DNA of 64,000 nt from Brevibacillus laterosporus (GTDB lineage Bacteria; Bacillota; Bacilli; Brevibacillales; Brevibacillaceae): positions 2,908,001 to 2,972,000 of the forward strand of contig CP033464.1 in NCBI GenBank assembly GCA_007833815.1, written 5' to 3'. How positions within the stretch are numbered: position 1 is the stretch's first letter; every line of letters starts with the position of its first letter. Below, one piece after another: positions 7,215 to 16,372 of this stretch. The notes beneath the pieces are model-generated. The model saw nothing but the letters and a program-made list of their open reading frames with translations. It was not told the DNA's origin and searched no databases. The position numbers and the translations under genes are program-made.

Positions 7215-9647
7215 ATGGCAGAGAGTGTAGCAACCACTAAGCAACAAAAAACAACGATGCAAATTACGGGGATGACATGTGCCGCATGTGCCCGACGAAT
7301 AGAAAAAGGGTTACATAAGACAGAAGGAGTTCAAGAGGCTACCGTTAATCTGAGTTTAGAGCGAGCTACTGTTACTTTTGACCCGAAAAAGGTAAGTGTC
7401 GTTGATTTAGAACAGCGTATTGAATCGCTTGGATATGGCACTGTTAAAGAAAAGGCAGAGCTTCTTATCACTGGAATGACATGTGCCGCGTGTGCAATTC
7501 GCATTGAAAAAGGTCTAAAAAAAACTCCTGGCGTCATAAAAGCCAATGTTAACCTAACGATGGAACGTGCAACTGTGGTGTATCAGCCATCAGAGACAGC
7601 CACTGTCGATTTGATAAAAAAGGTAGAGAATTTGGGATATGGAGCAAGCTTGAAGCAGGATGAACAAGCATCTGAATCTGATTATCGTAAAAAAGAGATT
7701 GCAAGGCAAAAGCGTAAATTGATCATCTCTGCGATCCTATCCCTACCTTTGTTATGGACTATGGTGAAACACTTTTCGTTCACATCGTTTATCTGGACTC
7801 CTGATCTATTGATGAATCCATGGTTTCAATTCCTTCTGGCTACACCGGTTCAGTTCATTATCGGATGGCAATTTTACCAAGGTGCTTACAAAGCGCTTCG
7901 CAACGGCTCAGCTAACATGGATGTATTAGTAGCACTGGGAACATCGGCTGCTTACTTTTACAGCTTCTATGAAACGATAAAAAGCATGGGAACTATGCAT
8001 CATGAGGTTCATCTTTACTATGAAACAAGTGCGGTTCTCATTACATTGATTTTATTAGGGAAACTGTTTGAAGCGTTGGCAAAGGGACGGACATCAGAAG
8101 CAATTAAAACGTTAATGGGGCTTCAAGCTAAAACAGCGACGGTTATTCGCAATGGTGAAGAGCTGGTCATTGCTGTGGAGGACGTACATGTTGACGATGT
8201 ATTCCTCGTAAAGCCAGGTGAAAAAATTCCAGTAGACGGAGAGATTGTTGAGGGAAAATCTACGATAGATGAATCAATGATAACGGGTGAAAGCATCCCT
8301 GTGGAGAAACAGCCCGGCGATCATGTAATAGGGGCCACGATTAACAAAAATGGTATCTTACAAGTAAAAGCAACTAAGGTAGGCAAGGAAACAGCTTTGG
8401 CTCAAATTATTAAGGTTGTGGAAGAAGCACAAGGCTCAAAAGCACCGATTCAACGTGTAGCCGATAAGATTTCAGGTGTTTTTGTACCGATTGTGGTATC
8501 ACTTGCTATCGTTTCTTTTTTGATTTGGTACTTCTTCATTTCACCAGGCGATTTCACTAATGCTCTGGAAATCTTAATTGCGGTGCTGGTCATTGCTTGC
8601 CCGTGCGCACTTGGTCTAGCAACTCCAACCTCAATCATGGCAGGCTCTGGTCGGGCAGCAGAAGTGGGTGTCCTGTTTAAAGGTGGCGAACATTTGGAAA
8701 CGACACATAAAATTGATACAGTGCTTCTTGATAAAACAGGAACGATTACAAAAGGCAAGCCTGAATTAACGGATGTGATATCAGTAGATAGTATGGAGAA
8801 ACAGCAATTCCTCCAATACATTGCCAGTGCGGAGAAAAATTCTGAGCATCCTTTAGCGGAAGCAATCGTTGCTGGGGCTATGGAGCAAGGTATTGTACTG
8901 CAAACTCTAACCGAATTTGAAGCAATTCCGGGATATGGAGTGCGTGCCATACTTGAAGGTAAGGAACTATTAGTGGGAACACGTAAGCTAATGAAAAAAT
9001 ATGGGGTGGAGATCGACCAAGCATTACCTATTATGGAGAAATGGGAGCAGGAAGGTAAAACAGCGATGCTCGCCGCGATTGATCAGCAATATGCCGGTGT
9101 GGTTGCAGTAGCGGATACGGTAAAAGAAACGTCTCGGGAAGCGATTGCTCGCTTAAAAGAAATGGGTCTGAGCGTCTATATGGTGACAGGCGATAATGAA
9201 CGAACCGCAAAAGCGATCGCTGCTCAAGTTGGAGTCGATCATGTGATTGCAGAAGTGCTACCAGAGGGAAAAGCAGCGGAAGTAACCAATTTACAACAAG
9301 CTGGTAAAAAGGTAGCAATGGTCGGAGATGGGATCAATGACGCTCCAGCTCTAGCCACAGCAGATATTGGTATCGCTATGGGAACAGGAACGGATATTGC
9401 AATGGAGGCAGCCGATATTACTTTGATGCGTGGTGATTTAAATAGTATCGTGGATGCGTTCGCGATGAGCAAGAAAACGATGACAAACATTAAACAAAAT
9501 TTGTTCTGGGCGCTTGCCTACAATTGTTTAGGAATTCCGATTGCGGCTATTGGCTTACTAGCTCCTTGGCTAGCAGGTGCAGCGATGGCGCTAAGTTCTG
9601 TGTCTGTTGTGTTAAATGCATTGCGATTGCAACGAGTTAAACTGTAA
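7215..9647 (+). CDS. copA: Copper-exporting P1B-type ATPase
   Basis: An 810-residue P-type ATPase. Two N-terminal heavy-metal domains carry GMTCAAC (Cys22/Cys25 and Cys90/Cys93). Then come eight transmembrane helices with the ion-binding CPC at 462-464, the TGES actuator loop, the phosphorylated Asp506 in [11 protein letters not shown], the SEHPLAEA nucleotide-domain motif and GDGINDAP. This set defines Cu(I) exporters, which remove copper from the cytoplasm. The start follows AAGGGAGG with good spacing. It is probably controlled by copper through the palindrome upstream; the chaperone gene that normally accompanies it is broken. Confidence 0.97.
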   Translation: MAESVATTKQQKTTMQITGMTCAACARRIEKGLHKTEGVQEATVNLSLERATVTFDPKKVSVVDLEQRIESLGYGTVKEKAELLITGMTCAACAIRIEKGLKKTPGVIKANVNLTMERATVVYQPSETATVDLIKKVENLGYGASLKQDEQASESDYRKKEIARQKRKLIISAILSLPLLWTMVKHFSFTSFIWTPDLLMNPWFQFLLATPVQFIIGWQFYQGAYKALRNGSANMDVLVALGTSAAYFYSFYETIKSMGTMHHEVHLYYETSAVLITLILLGKLFEALAKGRTSEAIKTLMGLQAKTATVIRNGEELVIAVEDVHVDDVFLVKPGEKIPVDGEIVEGKSTIDESMITGESIPVEKQPGDHVIGATINKNGILQVKATKVGKETALAQIIKVVEEAQGSKAPIQRVADKISGVFVPIVVSLAIVSFLIWYFFISPGDFTNALEILIAVLVIACPCALGLATPTSIMAGSGRAAEVGVLFKGGEHLETTHKIDTVLLDKTGTITKGKPELTDVISVDSMEKQQFLQYIASAEKNSEHPLAEAIVAGAMEQGIVLQTLTEFEAIPGYGVRAILEGKELLVGTRKLMKKYGVEIDQALPIMEKWEQEGKTAMLAAIDQQYAGVVAVADTVKETSREAIARLKEMGLSVYMVTGDNERTAKAIAAQVGVDHVIAEVLPEGKAAEVTNLQQAGKKVAMVGDGINDAPALATADIGIAMGTGTDIAMEAADITLMRGDLNSIVDAFAMSKKTMTNIKQNLFWALAYNCLGIPIAAIGLLAPWLAGAAMALSSVSVVLNALRLQRVKL

Positions 9648-9681
9648 AAGGAGAAAAAGGATAGATCAAGAACGAAATTAG

Positions 9682-9715
9682 AAAGGCGTCTAGATAAGAT
9701 ATTAGGCGTCTTTTT
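9682..9715 (+). terminator. Intrinsic terminator of copA
   Basis: AAAGGCGTCTAG pairs with TTAGGCGTCTTT over 12 bp with three G-U pairs and runs into TTTTT. Confidence 0.75.
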
Positions 9716-9882
9716 CTATTGATCAAAAAAATAACAATTTTTTACATAGACGATATCAGCAAATAAAGGATCATTTATTATCGGTGTTATATAAGGAATC
9801 TTCTGAATAATCATTTGTTAAAATGTTACTTTTTGTCGGATAGATGAATCTTTTCAATTTCATTTGAAACTCTTTATATAAA

Positions 9883-9898
9883 TGTGATAAATATCACA
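9883..9898. promoter_or_regulatory. FNR- or Rex-like palindrome upstream of cydA
   Basis: TGTGATAAATATCACA fits TGTGA-N6-TCACA exactly, the Fnr/Crp consensus, and also resembles Rex sites that control cyd operons in Bacilli. It lies 94 nt before cydA. Low oxygen or high NADH would be the expected inducing signal; which regulator binds is not resolvable from sequence. Confidence 0.6.
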
Positions 9899-9991
9899 CA
9901 TGAGCTATGGGACAATCTGAGAAAATAACGCAAGGATAGATAAAATACCTTTTAGTTAAAAAACTATCAAGAGAGAGGGATGAGGAAATCT

Positions 9992-11401
9992 ATGGATTTG
10001 GATCTGGTAATGCTTTCACGTACTCAGTTTGCTTCCACAACGATTTTCCACTTCATCTTCGTCCCATTGTCGATTGGGTTAGCTTTTCTAATCGCAATAA
10101 TGGAAACGATGTATGTGGTAAAAGGGGAAGAAAAATATAAGCACATGGCAAAGTTCTGGGGAAAGCTGTTCCTGATTAACTTTGGTGTGGGTGTTGTTAC
10201 AGGGATTTTACAAGAGTTCCAATTTGGTATGAACTGGTCTAATTACTCCCGGTTTGTCGGGGATGTTTTCGGTGCACCGCTTGCGATTGAGGCATTATTA
10301 GCATTCTTTTTGGAATCTACATTTATCGGTTTGTGGATTTTTGGTTGGGATCGTTTGTCAAAGAAAGTGCATTGTCTTTGCATTTGGCTGGTGTCTTTTG
10401 GTACGACGATGTCTGCGTTTTGGATTCTGTTAGCTAACTCATTTATGCAACGACCTGTAGGATTTGAAATCAATAATGGTCGTGCAGAGATGAATGACTT
10501 TTTTGCGCTCGTCACAAATGGACAGTTAATGGTAGAGTTCCCGCATACGATTTTTTCCGCGTTTGCAACAGGGGCTTTTCTCGTAGCAGGTGTCAGCGCT
10601 TATAAATTATTGCGTAAACAAGAAGTATCATTCTTTAAAACATCATTTCAGTTGTCGATAGTTGTTGCTCTTATCTCTTCTATCCTTGTTGCTGTGTTTG
10701 GTCACCAACAAGCTCAATATTTAGTGGCAACACAGCCTATGAAAATGGCTGCGAGTGAAGCTTTGTGGGAAAGAAGTCCGGACCCTGCTCCTTGGACAGT
10801 ATTTGCTACGATTGATACGCAGAATCAGAAAAATGGAATGCAAGTTGAAGTTCCATACATGCTAAGCTACCTATCCTATAGTAAATTCTCAGGTGACCTT
10901 CCTGGTATGCTTGAGTTACAAGCTGAATATGAACAAAAATATGGTCCTGGTGATTATATTCCGCCTGTTCGTACGACATTCTGGAGCTTCCGTATCATGG
11001 TAGCTGGTGGTAGCTTGATGATTCTGCTAGCGATGGTTGGACTCTATCTGTCTTGGCGCAAAAAGCTGGACCAGCCAAATAAATGGTTTATGCATGCGAT
11101 GGTGTATAGCATTTCATTGCCGTTTATCGCAAATACAGCAGGTTGGGTCATGACTGAGTTTGGTCGCCAACCGTGGACTGTGTTTGGTCTGATGAAAACG
11201 GAAGACAGTATTTCTCCAAGCGTATCTGCTGGTGAAGTGTTATTCTCCCTAATTGCTTTTAGTACGATATATTTGGCTCTGTTCATCGTGTTACTATATT
11301 TGTTCACTCGTGTTATAAAGAAGGGTCCTTATGCCCTAGTGAAGGCAGAAGCAAGCACAAATGACCCGTTTAATAAGGAGGAAACTCATGCTTTCTCTTA
11401 A
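9992..11401 (+). CDS. cydA: Cytochrome bd ubiquinol/menaquinol oxidase subunit I
   Basis: A 469-residue membrane subunit carrying the haems of cytochrome bd, which oxidises menaquinol and reduces oxygen to water at low oxygen tension. The N-terminus LSRTQFASTTIFHFIFVPLSIG is diagnostic, and the GRQPWTVFG motif of the quinol side is present near residue 390. I prefer ATG 9992 over 9980 because GAGG lies 6 nt before it and 9980 has no proper spacing. First gene of cydABDC; the next gene overlaps its end. Confidence 0.95.
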   Translation: MDLDLVMLSRTQFASTTIFHFIFVPLSIGLAFLIAIMETMYVVKGEEKYKHMAKFWGKLFLINFGVGVVTGILQEFQFGMNWSNYSRFVGDVFGAPLAIEALLAFFLESTFIGLWIFGWDRLSKKVHCLCIWLVSFGTTMSAFWILLANSFMQRPVGFEINNGRAEMNDFFALVTNGQLMVEFPHTIFSAFATGAFLVAGVSAYKLLRKQEVSFFKTSFQLSIVVALISSILVAVFGHQQAQYLVATQPMKMAASEALWERSPDPAPWTVFATIDTQNQKNGMQVEVPYMLSYLSYSKFSGDLPGMLELQAEYEQKYGPGDYIPPVRTTFWSFRIMVAGGSLMILLAMVGLYLSWRKKLDQPNKWFMHAMVYSISLPFIANTAGWVMTEFGRQPWTVFGLMKTEDSISPSVSAGEVLFSLIAFSTIYLALFIVLLYLFTRVIKKGPYALVKAEASTNDPFNKEETHAFS

Positions 11402-12404
11402 TGAACTATGGTTTGTCCTAATCGCAGTCTTATTTATTGGATTCTTCTTTTTAGAGGGTTTTGATTTTGGAATCGGGATGTCTACTACTTTCCTAGCCAA
11501 ATCTGATTTGGATCGCCGTGTTTTAATCAACTCAATCGGTCCGTTCTGGGATGCGAATGAAGTATGGTTGCTGACAGCGGGAGGAGCGATGTTTGCTGCG
11601 TTCCCTAACTGGTATGCAACGCTGTTTAGTGGGTTCTATTTGCCGTTAGTATTTCTTCTGTTAGCGTTAATCGGTCGCGGGGTCGCTTTTGAATTCCGTG
11701 GAAAAGTGGATAACGCAACATGGAGAAAAGTGTGGGATATCGCCATTTTTATCGGTAGCTTTTTGCCGCCGTTCCTGTTTGGTGTTGTGTTCTCTTGTCT
11801 ATTAAAGGGCTTGCCAATCGATTCAAACATGGAAATGAATGCTGGATTGTTTGACATGGTAAATCTCTATAGTGTGATGGGTGGAGTGACTGTTGTTGTC
11901 CTTTGCCAAGTACATGGACTTTTGTTTGCAACCCTGCGAACAACAGGTGATTTGCGATTCCGCGCTCGTAAGCAAGCAAAATTGTTATTGGTTCCACTGG
12001 CGCTTTTATTGGTTATCTTTGGTGGGATGACCTACTTCATGACGGATATTTTTGCCGTTCGAGGTGGCATACTAAGTGTGACTGCGGTATTGGGTGTTAT
12101 TGCTTATATTCTGGCTGGTTACTTTATTTCTAAAAAACGCGATGGCTGGGCTTTTGGTATGACAGGTACAGTGATTGCACTTGCGATCAGTTCGGTATTT
12201 ATTGGATTGTTCCCGCGTGTAATGATCAGCTCCATCGATAGTATGTTTAACCTGACAATTCATAATGCGTCATCTAGTTCATACTCGCTGAAAATCATGA
12301 CGATAGTAGCTTTAACATTGCTACCGTTCGTGTTGGGCTATCAAATTTGGAGTTACTTCGTATTTCATAAACGTGTACATGAGAAGGAGCACTTGGAATA
12401 TTAA
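11388..12404 (+). CDS. cydB: Cytochrome bd oxidase subunit II
   Basis: A 338-residue membrane protein with about eight helices; the N-terminus LNELWFVLIAVLFIGFFFLE followed by GFDFGIG is the CydB signature, and FWDANEVWL follows. It pairs with CydA as the structural subunit of the bd oxidase. ATG 11388 has AAGGAGG six nt upstream; the longer frame from 11361 lacks one. It starts 14 bp before the cydA stop, and its own stop shares bases with the cydD start (TAATG), so the four genes are translationally coupled. Confidence 0.95.
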   Translation: MLSLNELWFVLIAVLFIGFFFLEGFDFGIGMSTTFLAKSDLDRRVLINSIGPFWDANEVWLLTAGGAMFAAFPNWYATLFSGFYLPLVFLLLALIGRGVAFEFRGKVDNATWRKVWDIAIFIGSFLPPFLFGVVFSCLLKGLPIDSNMEMNAGLFDMVNLYSVMGGVTVVVLCQVHGLLFATLRTTGDLRFRARKQAKLLLVPLALLLVIFGGMTYFMTDIFAVRGGILSVTAVLGVIAYILAGYFISKKRDGWAFGMTGTVIALAISSVFIGLFPRVMISSIDSMFNLTIHNASSSSYSLKIMTIVALTLLPFVLGYQIWSYFVFHKRVHEKEHLEY

Positions 12405-14167
12405 TGGGTAAAAACTTACTCTGTTATAAAGGAATTATGCCAGTTCTAATTGCAGTAGCTGCGCTTGTCCTAATCCAAAGTTTGTCCATTCTGTACCAGG
12501 CAAAATGGTTGGCGGAAGTGATTTCCGCCCTTTTTGCTGGTCAAAAACTGCAAGATTTATATATGGGATTGGGCTTGTTCCTGTTGGCGTTTCTTATTCG
12601 TCATCTGACCAACCTGATGCAGCAGAAAATTGCCTATCGATTTGCTGAAAAAACAGGCAGTGATGTGCGCAGAAAATTGATGGAGAAACTATTTTTATTA
12701 GGACCGCGTTTTGCTAAAACTCAGGGTACAGGAAATGTAGTAACGCTTGTAATAGAGGGCGTTGCACAATTCCGTACCTATTTAGAATTGATTATCCCAC
12801 GTATGGTTAGTACTGCGATTACACCTTGGATTATTCTAGCCTATGTAGCTTGGCACGATATGATTTCAGGGGCTATTCTGCTTGTTACTATGCCTATTTT
12901 AATTGCGTTCATGATTTTGATTGGTCTTACAGCTAAAAGTAAAATGGATCGTCAATGGAAGTCGTACCGTATTTTATCCAACCATTTTGTAGATGCATTA
13001 CGTGGATTGGAAACGCTCAAGTTTTTAGGTTTAAGCCGTTCACATAGTAATACAATTGAACGGGTAAGTGATCGTTATCGTTCTGCTACGATGGGAACCC
13101 TGCGTGTAGCTTTCTTATCATCTTTTGCTTTGGATTTTTTTACAATGCTTTCTGTGGCCTGTGTTGCGGTTAGTCTAGGGCTGCGTCTTATTTCAGGAGA
13201 TATGATCCTATTAACAGGGTTAACAGTGTTAATTTTAGCACCTGAGTATTTCTTGCCAATTCGTATGGTGGGTGCTGACTATCATGCGACATTGAATGGG
13301 AAAGAAGCGGGAGAGGCGATCCAAGCGATCCTTAAAAATCAGGTTGCCATGGACAAAGATGAAAATGCTAGTGTAACTGTAAACGAATGGACGAATGATA
13401 GCTCGTTGGTGCTTACTTCTATTGGGATGCAGCATGAGGTAAATGCGGAATCAATTCAATTAGAACAAGCTCTTATAGAAGCCAATCCTTCTTTACAAGA
13501 TATTTCTTTTACGATTACTGGAAAGCAAAAGATTGGAATTATTGGAGAAAGTGGCGCTGGTAAGTCTACATTGATTGATGTACTTGCAGGATTTTTAATC
13601 CCTACCTCGGGACAAATGGAGTTGAATGGTCATCGGGTATCTTCGCTATGCAAAGCTGAATGGCAAAGTCAAGCCACCTATATTCCTCAGCATCCATATA
13701 TTTTTTCAAGCTCGTTACATGAAAATGTGAAGTTTTACTCTCCTTCAGCTAGTGATGAGCAGGTAAACAGAGCGATTGAAGCAACTGGTTTAGGTGAGTT
13801 GCTCAACAGTTTACCTAGGAAAGGTGAGGAACCAATCGGGAATGGTGGTCGAGCGTTAAGCGGTGGACAAGAGCAAAGGGTTGCGCTTGCTCGTGCATTT
13901 TTAAGCAATCGCCCCATTATTTTATTGGATGAACCGACCGCCCATCTCGATATTGAGACAGAATATGAACTAAAAGAGACGATGCTCTCTTTGTTTGATG
14001 ATAAATTAGTGCTGTTGGCAACACATAGGCTACATTGGATGCTTGATATGGATCTAATTATTGTACTGGAGCATGGTATGGTGAAGGAAGTAGGTACACA
14101 TGCAGAGCTGCTTGCCAAACAAGGAGCATACTATCAAATGATCTCAATGCAAGGGGAGGAAATCTAA
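12404..14167 (+). CDS. cydD: ABC exporter CydD, thiol-reductant exporter subunit
   Basis: A 587-residue half-ABC exporter: six transmembrane helices (about residues 10-310) followed by a nucleotide-binding domain with Walker A GESGAGKST, a Q-loop IPQHPYIF, signature LSGGQEQRVALARA, Walker B PIILLDEPTAHLD and an H-loop ATHRLH. Together with CydC it exports glutathione or cysteine needed to assemble cytochrome bd in characterised bacteria. The gene overlaps cydB by one base. The linker between membrane part and ATPase (residues 310-365) is longer than usual and variable. Confidence 0.92.
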   Translation: MGKNLLCYKGIMPVLIAVAALVLIQSLSILYQAKWLAEVISALFAGQKLQDLYMGLGLFLLAFLIRHLTNLMQQKIAYRFAEKTGSDVRRKLMEKLFLLGPRFAKTQGTGNVVTLVIEGVAQFRTYLELIIPRMVSTAITPWIILAYVAWHDMISGAILLVTMPILIAFMILIGLTAKSKMDRQWKSYRILSNHFVDALRGLETLKFLGLSRSHSNTIERVSDRYRSATMGTLRVAFLSSFALDFFTMLSVACVAVSLGLRLISGDMILLTGLTVLILAPEYFLPIRMVGADYHATLNGKEAGEAIQAILKNQVAMDKDENASVTVNEWTNDSSLVLTSIGMQHEVNAESIQLEQALIEANPSLQDISFTITGKQKIGIIGESGAGKSTLIDVLAGFLIPTSGQMELNGHRVSSLCKAEWQSQATYIPQHPYIFSSSLHENVKFYSPSASDEQVNRAIEATGLGELLNSLPRKGEEPIGNGGRALSGGQEQRVALARAFLSNRPIILLDEPTAHLDIETEYELKETMLSLFDDKLVLLATHRLHWMLDMDLIIVLEHGMVKEVGTHAELLAKQGAYYQMISMQGEEI

Positions 14168-15930
14168 TGAAGCGAGAAGAATGGTTTCGCCCCTACATAA
14201 GAGCCCATGCGAGAAGGTTTGTTGCTATCATCTTCCTAGGAGTATGTACGGCTCTTACAGCTAGCTCTTTGATGTTTACATCAGGTTTTCTTATCTCTAA
14301 GTCGGCATTGCGTCCAGAGAATATTTTGTTGGTCTATGTGCCAGTGGTATTGGTCCGCACGTTTGGGACCAGTCGTGCCGTTGTGCATTACGTAGAACGT
14401 TTGATTGGACATGATACAATCTTGCGGATCCTATCGAAAATGCGTTTGCGTCTGTATCAAATGCTAGAGCCACAGGCTTTGTTTGTTCGCTCACGTTTTC
14501 GCACGGGTGATTTGTTAGGCGTTCTAGCTGATGATATTGAGTATCTACAAAATGTTTACTTGCGCACCATTTTTCCTAGCATCGTGGCACTCGTCATGTA
14601 TGGGGTAGTGCTCGCTGTAATCGGTTGGTTTGATGCAGGATTTGCCTTGTTAATGGCTTTTCTGATCTTGTTATTACTATTTGTGTTTCCAGCTATTTCT
14701 CTTATGCTAACGAAACATCTTCAAACGGACAGTAAATCAGAACGCAATGGTCTATATCAAAAACTGACGGATGCCATAATGGGTATGAGTGATTGGGTGA
14801 TTAGCGGTAGGGAGGAGCAGTTCGTTCATTCTTACGAGCAGGATGAAGCAAAAGTAGCCCGTATCGACGACGCATTAAGTGAATGGAGTAAATGGCGTAA
14901 TTTCTTGGGACAGATTATTGTTGGTTGCATCGTCGTGACCATGTTATTTTGGACAGGTGATCAATACGCAATGGGTGAAATTACGGTGACGTTGATTGCT
15001 GCTTTTGTACTGGTAATGTTTCCTGTGATGGATATCTTTTTACCAATCTCAGAAGCCATCGAGAAAATTCCACAATATCAAAACTCGCTAGATCGATTGC
15101 ACAGTATCAACAGTGTAGATGATAGAAATAACATTCGCGATATTCATCCAGTGGTAGCTGAGCAACAGGTACAACTAGCTCGTCAAGATGCGCATATTCG
15201 CATAGAGAAAGTCACATATCAATATTCTAAAGAAGCGCCTACTGCGGTTCAACAGGTCTCGCTTACTGTCCCACAAGGTAAAAAAATAGCGATCATTGGA
15301 CGAAGTGGTGCTGGTAAATCCACCTTATTAAAGCTGATACAAGGTGCGATTCTTCCTACGGGGGGTAGTGTCAGCATTCATGGTATACCGGCAGATCAAT
15401 ACAAAGAACATATCCCGACGATAATGTCAGTATTGAATCAAAGTCCTCATCTATTTGACACTACTGTAGGGAATAACATTCGCCTTGGAGATTTACAGGC
15501 CTCTGATGAAGAACTAAAGGAGGTTTGTAGGCAGGTACAACTGGATCGTTTAATCGAATCTTTGCCAGAAGGATATCAGACTCCGATGCATGAAACGGGG
15601 CAACGTTTTTCTGGCGGTGAACGTCAGCGAATTGCACTGGCACGTATTCTCTTACAAAATACGCCGATCGTGTTGCTAGATGAACCGACAGTAGGGTTAG
15701 ATCCTCGTACGGAACGTGAGTTGCTTCGTACCATCTTTAAGACTATGCAGGGAAAAACGCTCATTTGGATTACGCATCATCTGGTAGGTGCAGAGCATAT
15801 GGATGAAGTGATTTTTATGGATCATGGAAAGGTTATCATGAGAGGAACACATGCCGAATTAATGGAAAAAGAGCCTCGCTATCGGAATTTGTATCATCTG
15901 GATCGACCTGCGGCATTTCAAGTGAAGTGA
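14167..15930 (+). CDS. cydC: ABC exporter CydC, thiol-reductant exporter subunit
   Basis: A 587-residue partner of CydD with the same layout: membrane domain to about residue 320, then Walker A GRSGAGKST, signature FSGGERQRIALARI, Walker B PIVLLDEPTVGLD and H-loop ITHHL. Its ATG overlaps the cydD stop by one base (TAATG). As the heterodimer partner it is expected to act in the cytoplasmic membrane in cytochrome bd maturation. The IS605-derived element begins only 13 bp after its stop, so no native terminator separates them. Confidence 0.92.
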   Translation: MKREEWFRPYIRAHARRFVAIIFLGVCTALTASSLMFTSGFLISKSALRPENILLVYVPVVLVRTFGTSRAVVHYVERLIGHDTILRILSKMRLRLYQMLEPQALFVRSRFRTGDLLGVLADDIEYLQNVYLRTIFPSIVALVMYGVVLAVIGWFDAGFALLMAFLILLLLFVFPAISLMLTKHLQTDSKSERNGLYQKLTDAIMGMSDWVISGREEQFVHSYEQDEAKVARIDDALSEWSKWRNFLGQIIVGCIVVTMLFWTGDQYAMGEITVTLIAAFVLVMFPVMDIFLPISEAIEKIPQYQNSLDRLHSINSVDDRNNIRDIHPVVAEQQVQLARQDAHIRIEKVTYQYSKEAPTAVQQVSLTVPQGKKIAIIGRSGAGKSTLLKLIQGAILPTGGSVSIHGIPADQYKEHIPTIMSVLNQSPHLFDTTVGNNIRLGDLQASDEELKEVCRQVQLDRLIESLPEGYQTPMHETGQRFSGGERQRIALARILLQNTPIVLLDEPTVGLDPRTERELLRTIFKTMQGKTLIWITHHLVGAEHMDEVIFMDHGKVIMRGTHAELMEKEPRYRNLYHLDRPAAFQVK

Positions 15931-15942
15931 GTAATCCTTTTC

Positions 15943-16142
15943 TTGAACCTCTCATGGCTAAAGCCACGAGATTCCTGCGCTATCACATCCAACGAAGTGA
16001 GAATTAGCAGGCTATCCCCGTAGTCCCTACGGTTATTGAAAAAAAGTGTACGTTGGACTCTTCTCTCTGACCTACTGCTTGGTTTTCGCTTTTCGGTCAG
16101 AGAGGACGAAGGTGCTTGAATGTTTTACGCCACAAAAGCATT
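15943..16142 (-). ncRNA. OmegaRNA-like scaffold, orphan (no TnpB here)
   Basis: On the minus strand the order is: stem AATG-TTTT/AAAACATT (16142-16119), CAAGCACCTTCGTC, a 10-bp stem GGTCAGAGAG/CTCTCTGACC in the + reading (16063-16104), a tight CCGTAGGGACTACGG hairpin (16032-16018), then the right-end hairpin and TTCAA. This matches the general plan of the reRNA/omegaRNA at the 3' end of TnpB elements. The guide would be the bases right after TTCAA, here sequence reaching back into cydC. Expression is unknown. Confidence 0.5.
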
Positions 16143-16316
16143 CCTTATGGCAACCCCATACATTCCGTTTTCAATGAGCAATCTGTACAAGATTAGTATA
16201 CCTGTTCTTGTTAGTTATTCAAAGAAGTAGTCGGACAAGTAACGTGTCAGAAGACACACTTTGTCCGAAGCCGATTCATCTCATGATTAAAATCACGAGT
16301 GTTCTCGGCTAATTCA
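15943..16316 (-). mobile_element. IS200/IS605-derived element without tnpA or tnpB
   Basis: Read on the minus strand, the left hairpin CTCGTGATTTTAATCATGAG (16299-16280) and the right hairpin CTCGTGGCTTTAGCCATGAG (15970-15951) have the same 9-2-9 architecture with a G-U pair at the same place. The right one is followed by AGGTTCAA, ending at 15943, a typical right end of this superfamily. A further stem (TCGGACAA/TTGTCCGA, 16231-16268) lies inside. There is no coding frame for a Y1 transposase or TnpB. The left boundary is approximate. It is a non-autonomous derivative (PATE/MITE type). Confidence 0.7.
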
Positions 16317-16323
16317 TAAAAAC

Positions 16324-16372
16324 GAGGAAGTACCAAAAGGAGACAAACTTCTTTTGGTACTTCCTCTATTTT
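16324..16372. terminator. Terminator of the ger operon (bidirectional)
   Basis: GAGGAAGTACCAAAAG (16324-16339) and its exact complement at 16351-16366 give a 16-bp stem with an 11-nt loop. The minus-strand side is followed by GTTTTTATG and the plus side by TATTTTTTA. It overlaps the last base of the gerC stop codon. Confidence 0.85.

Noticed and set aside
6864..7262. Two long minus-strand frames opposite the copZ relic and copA start
   Set aside because: They are antisense to recognisable HMA sequence and to the copA promoter and have no ribosome sites.
8450..8950. 166-codon minus-strand frame inside copA
   Set aside because: Antisense shadow of the conserved CPC and DKTG region; no ribosome site.
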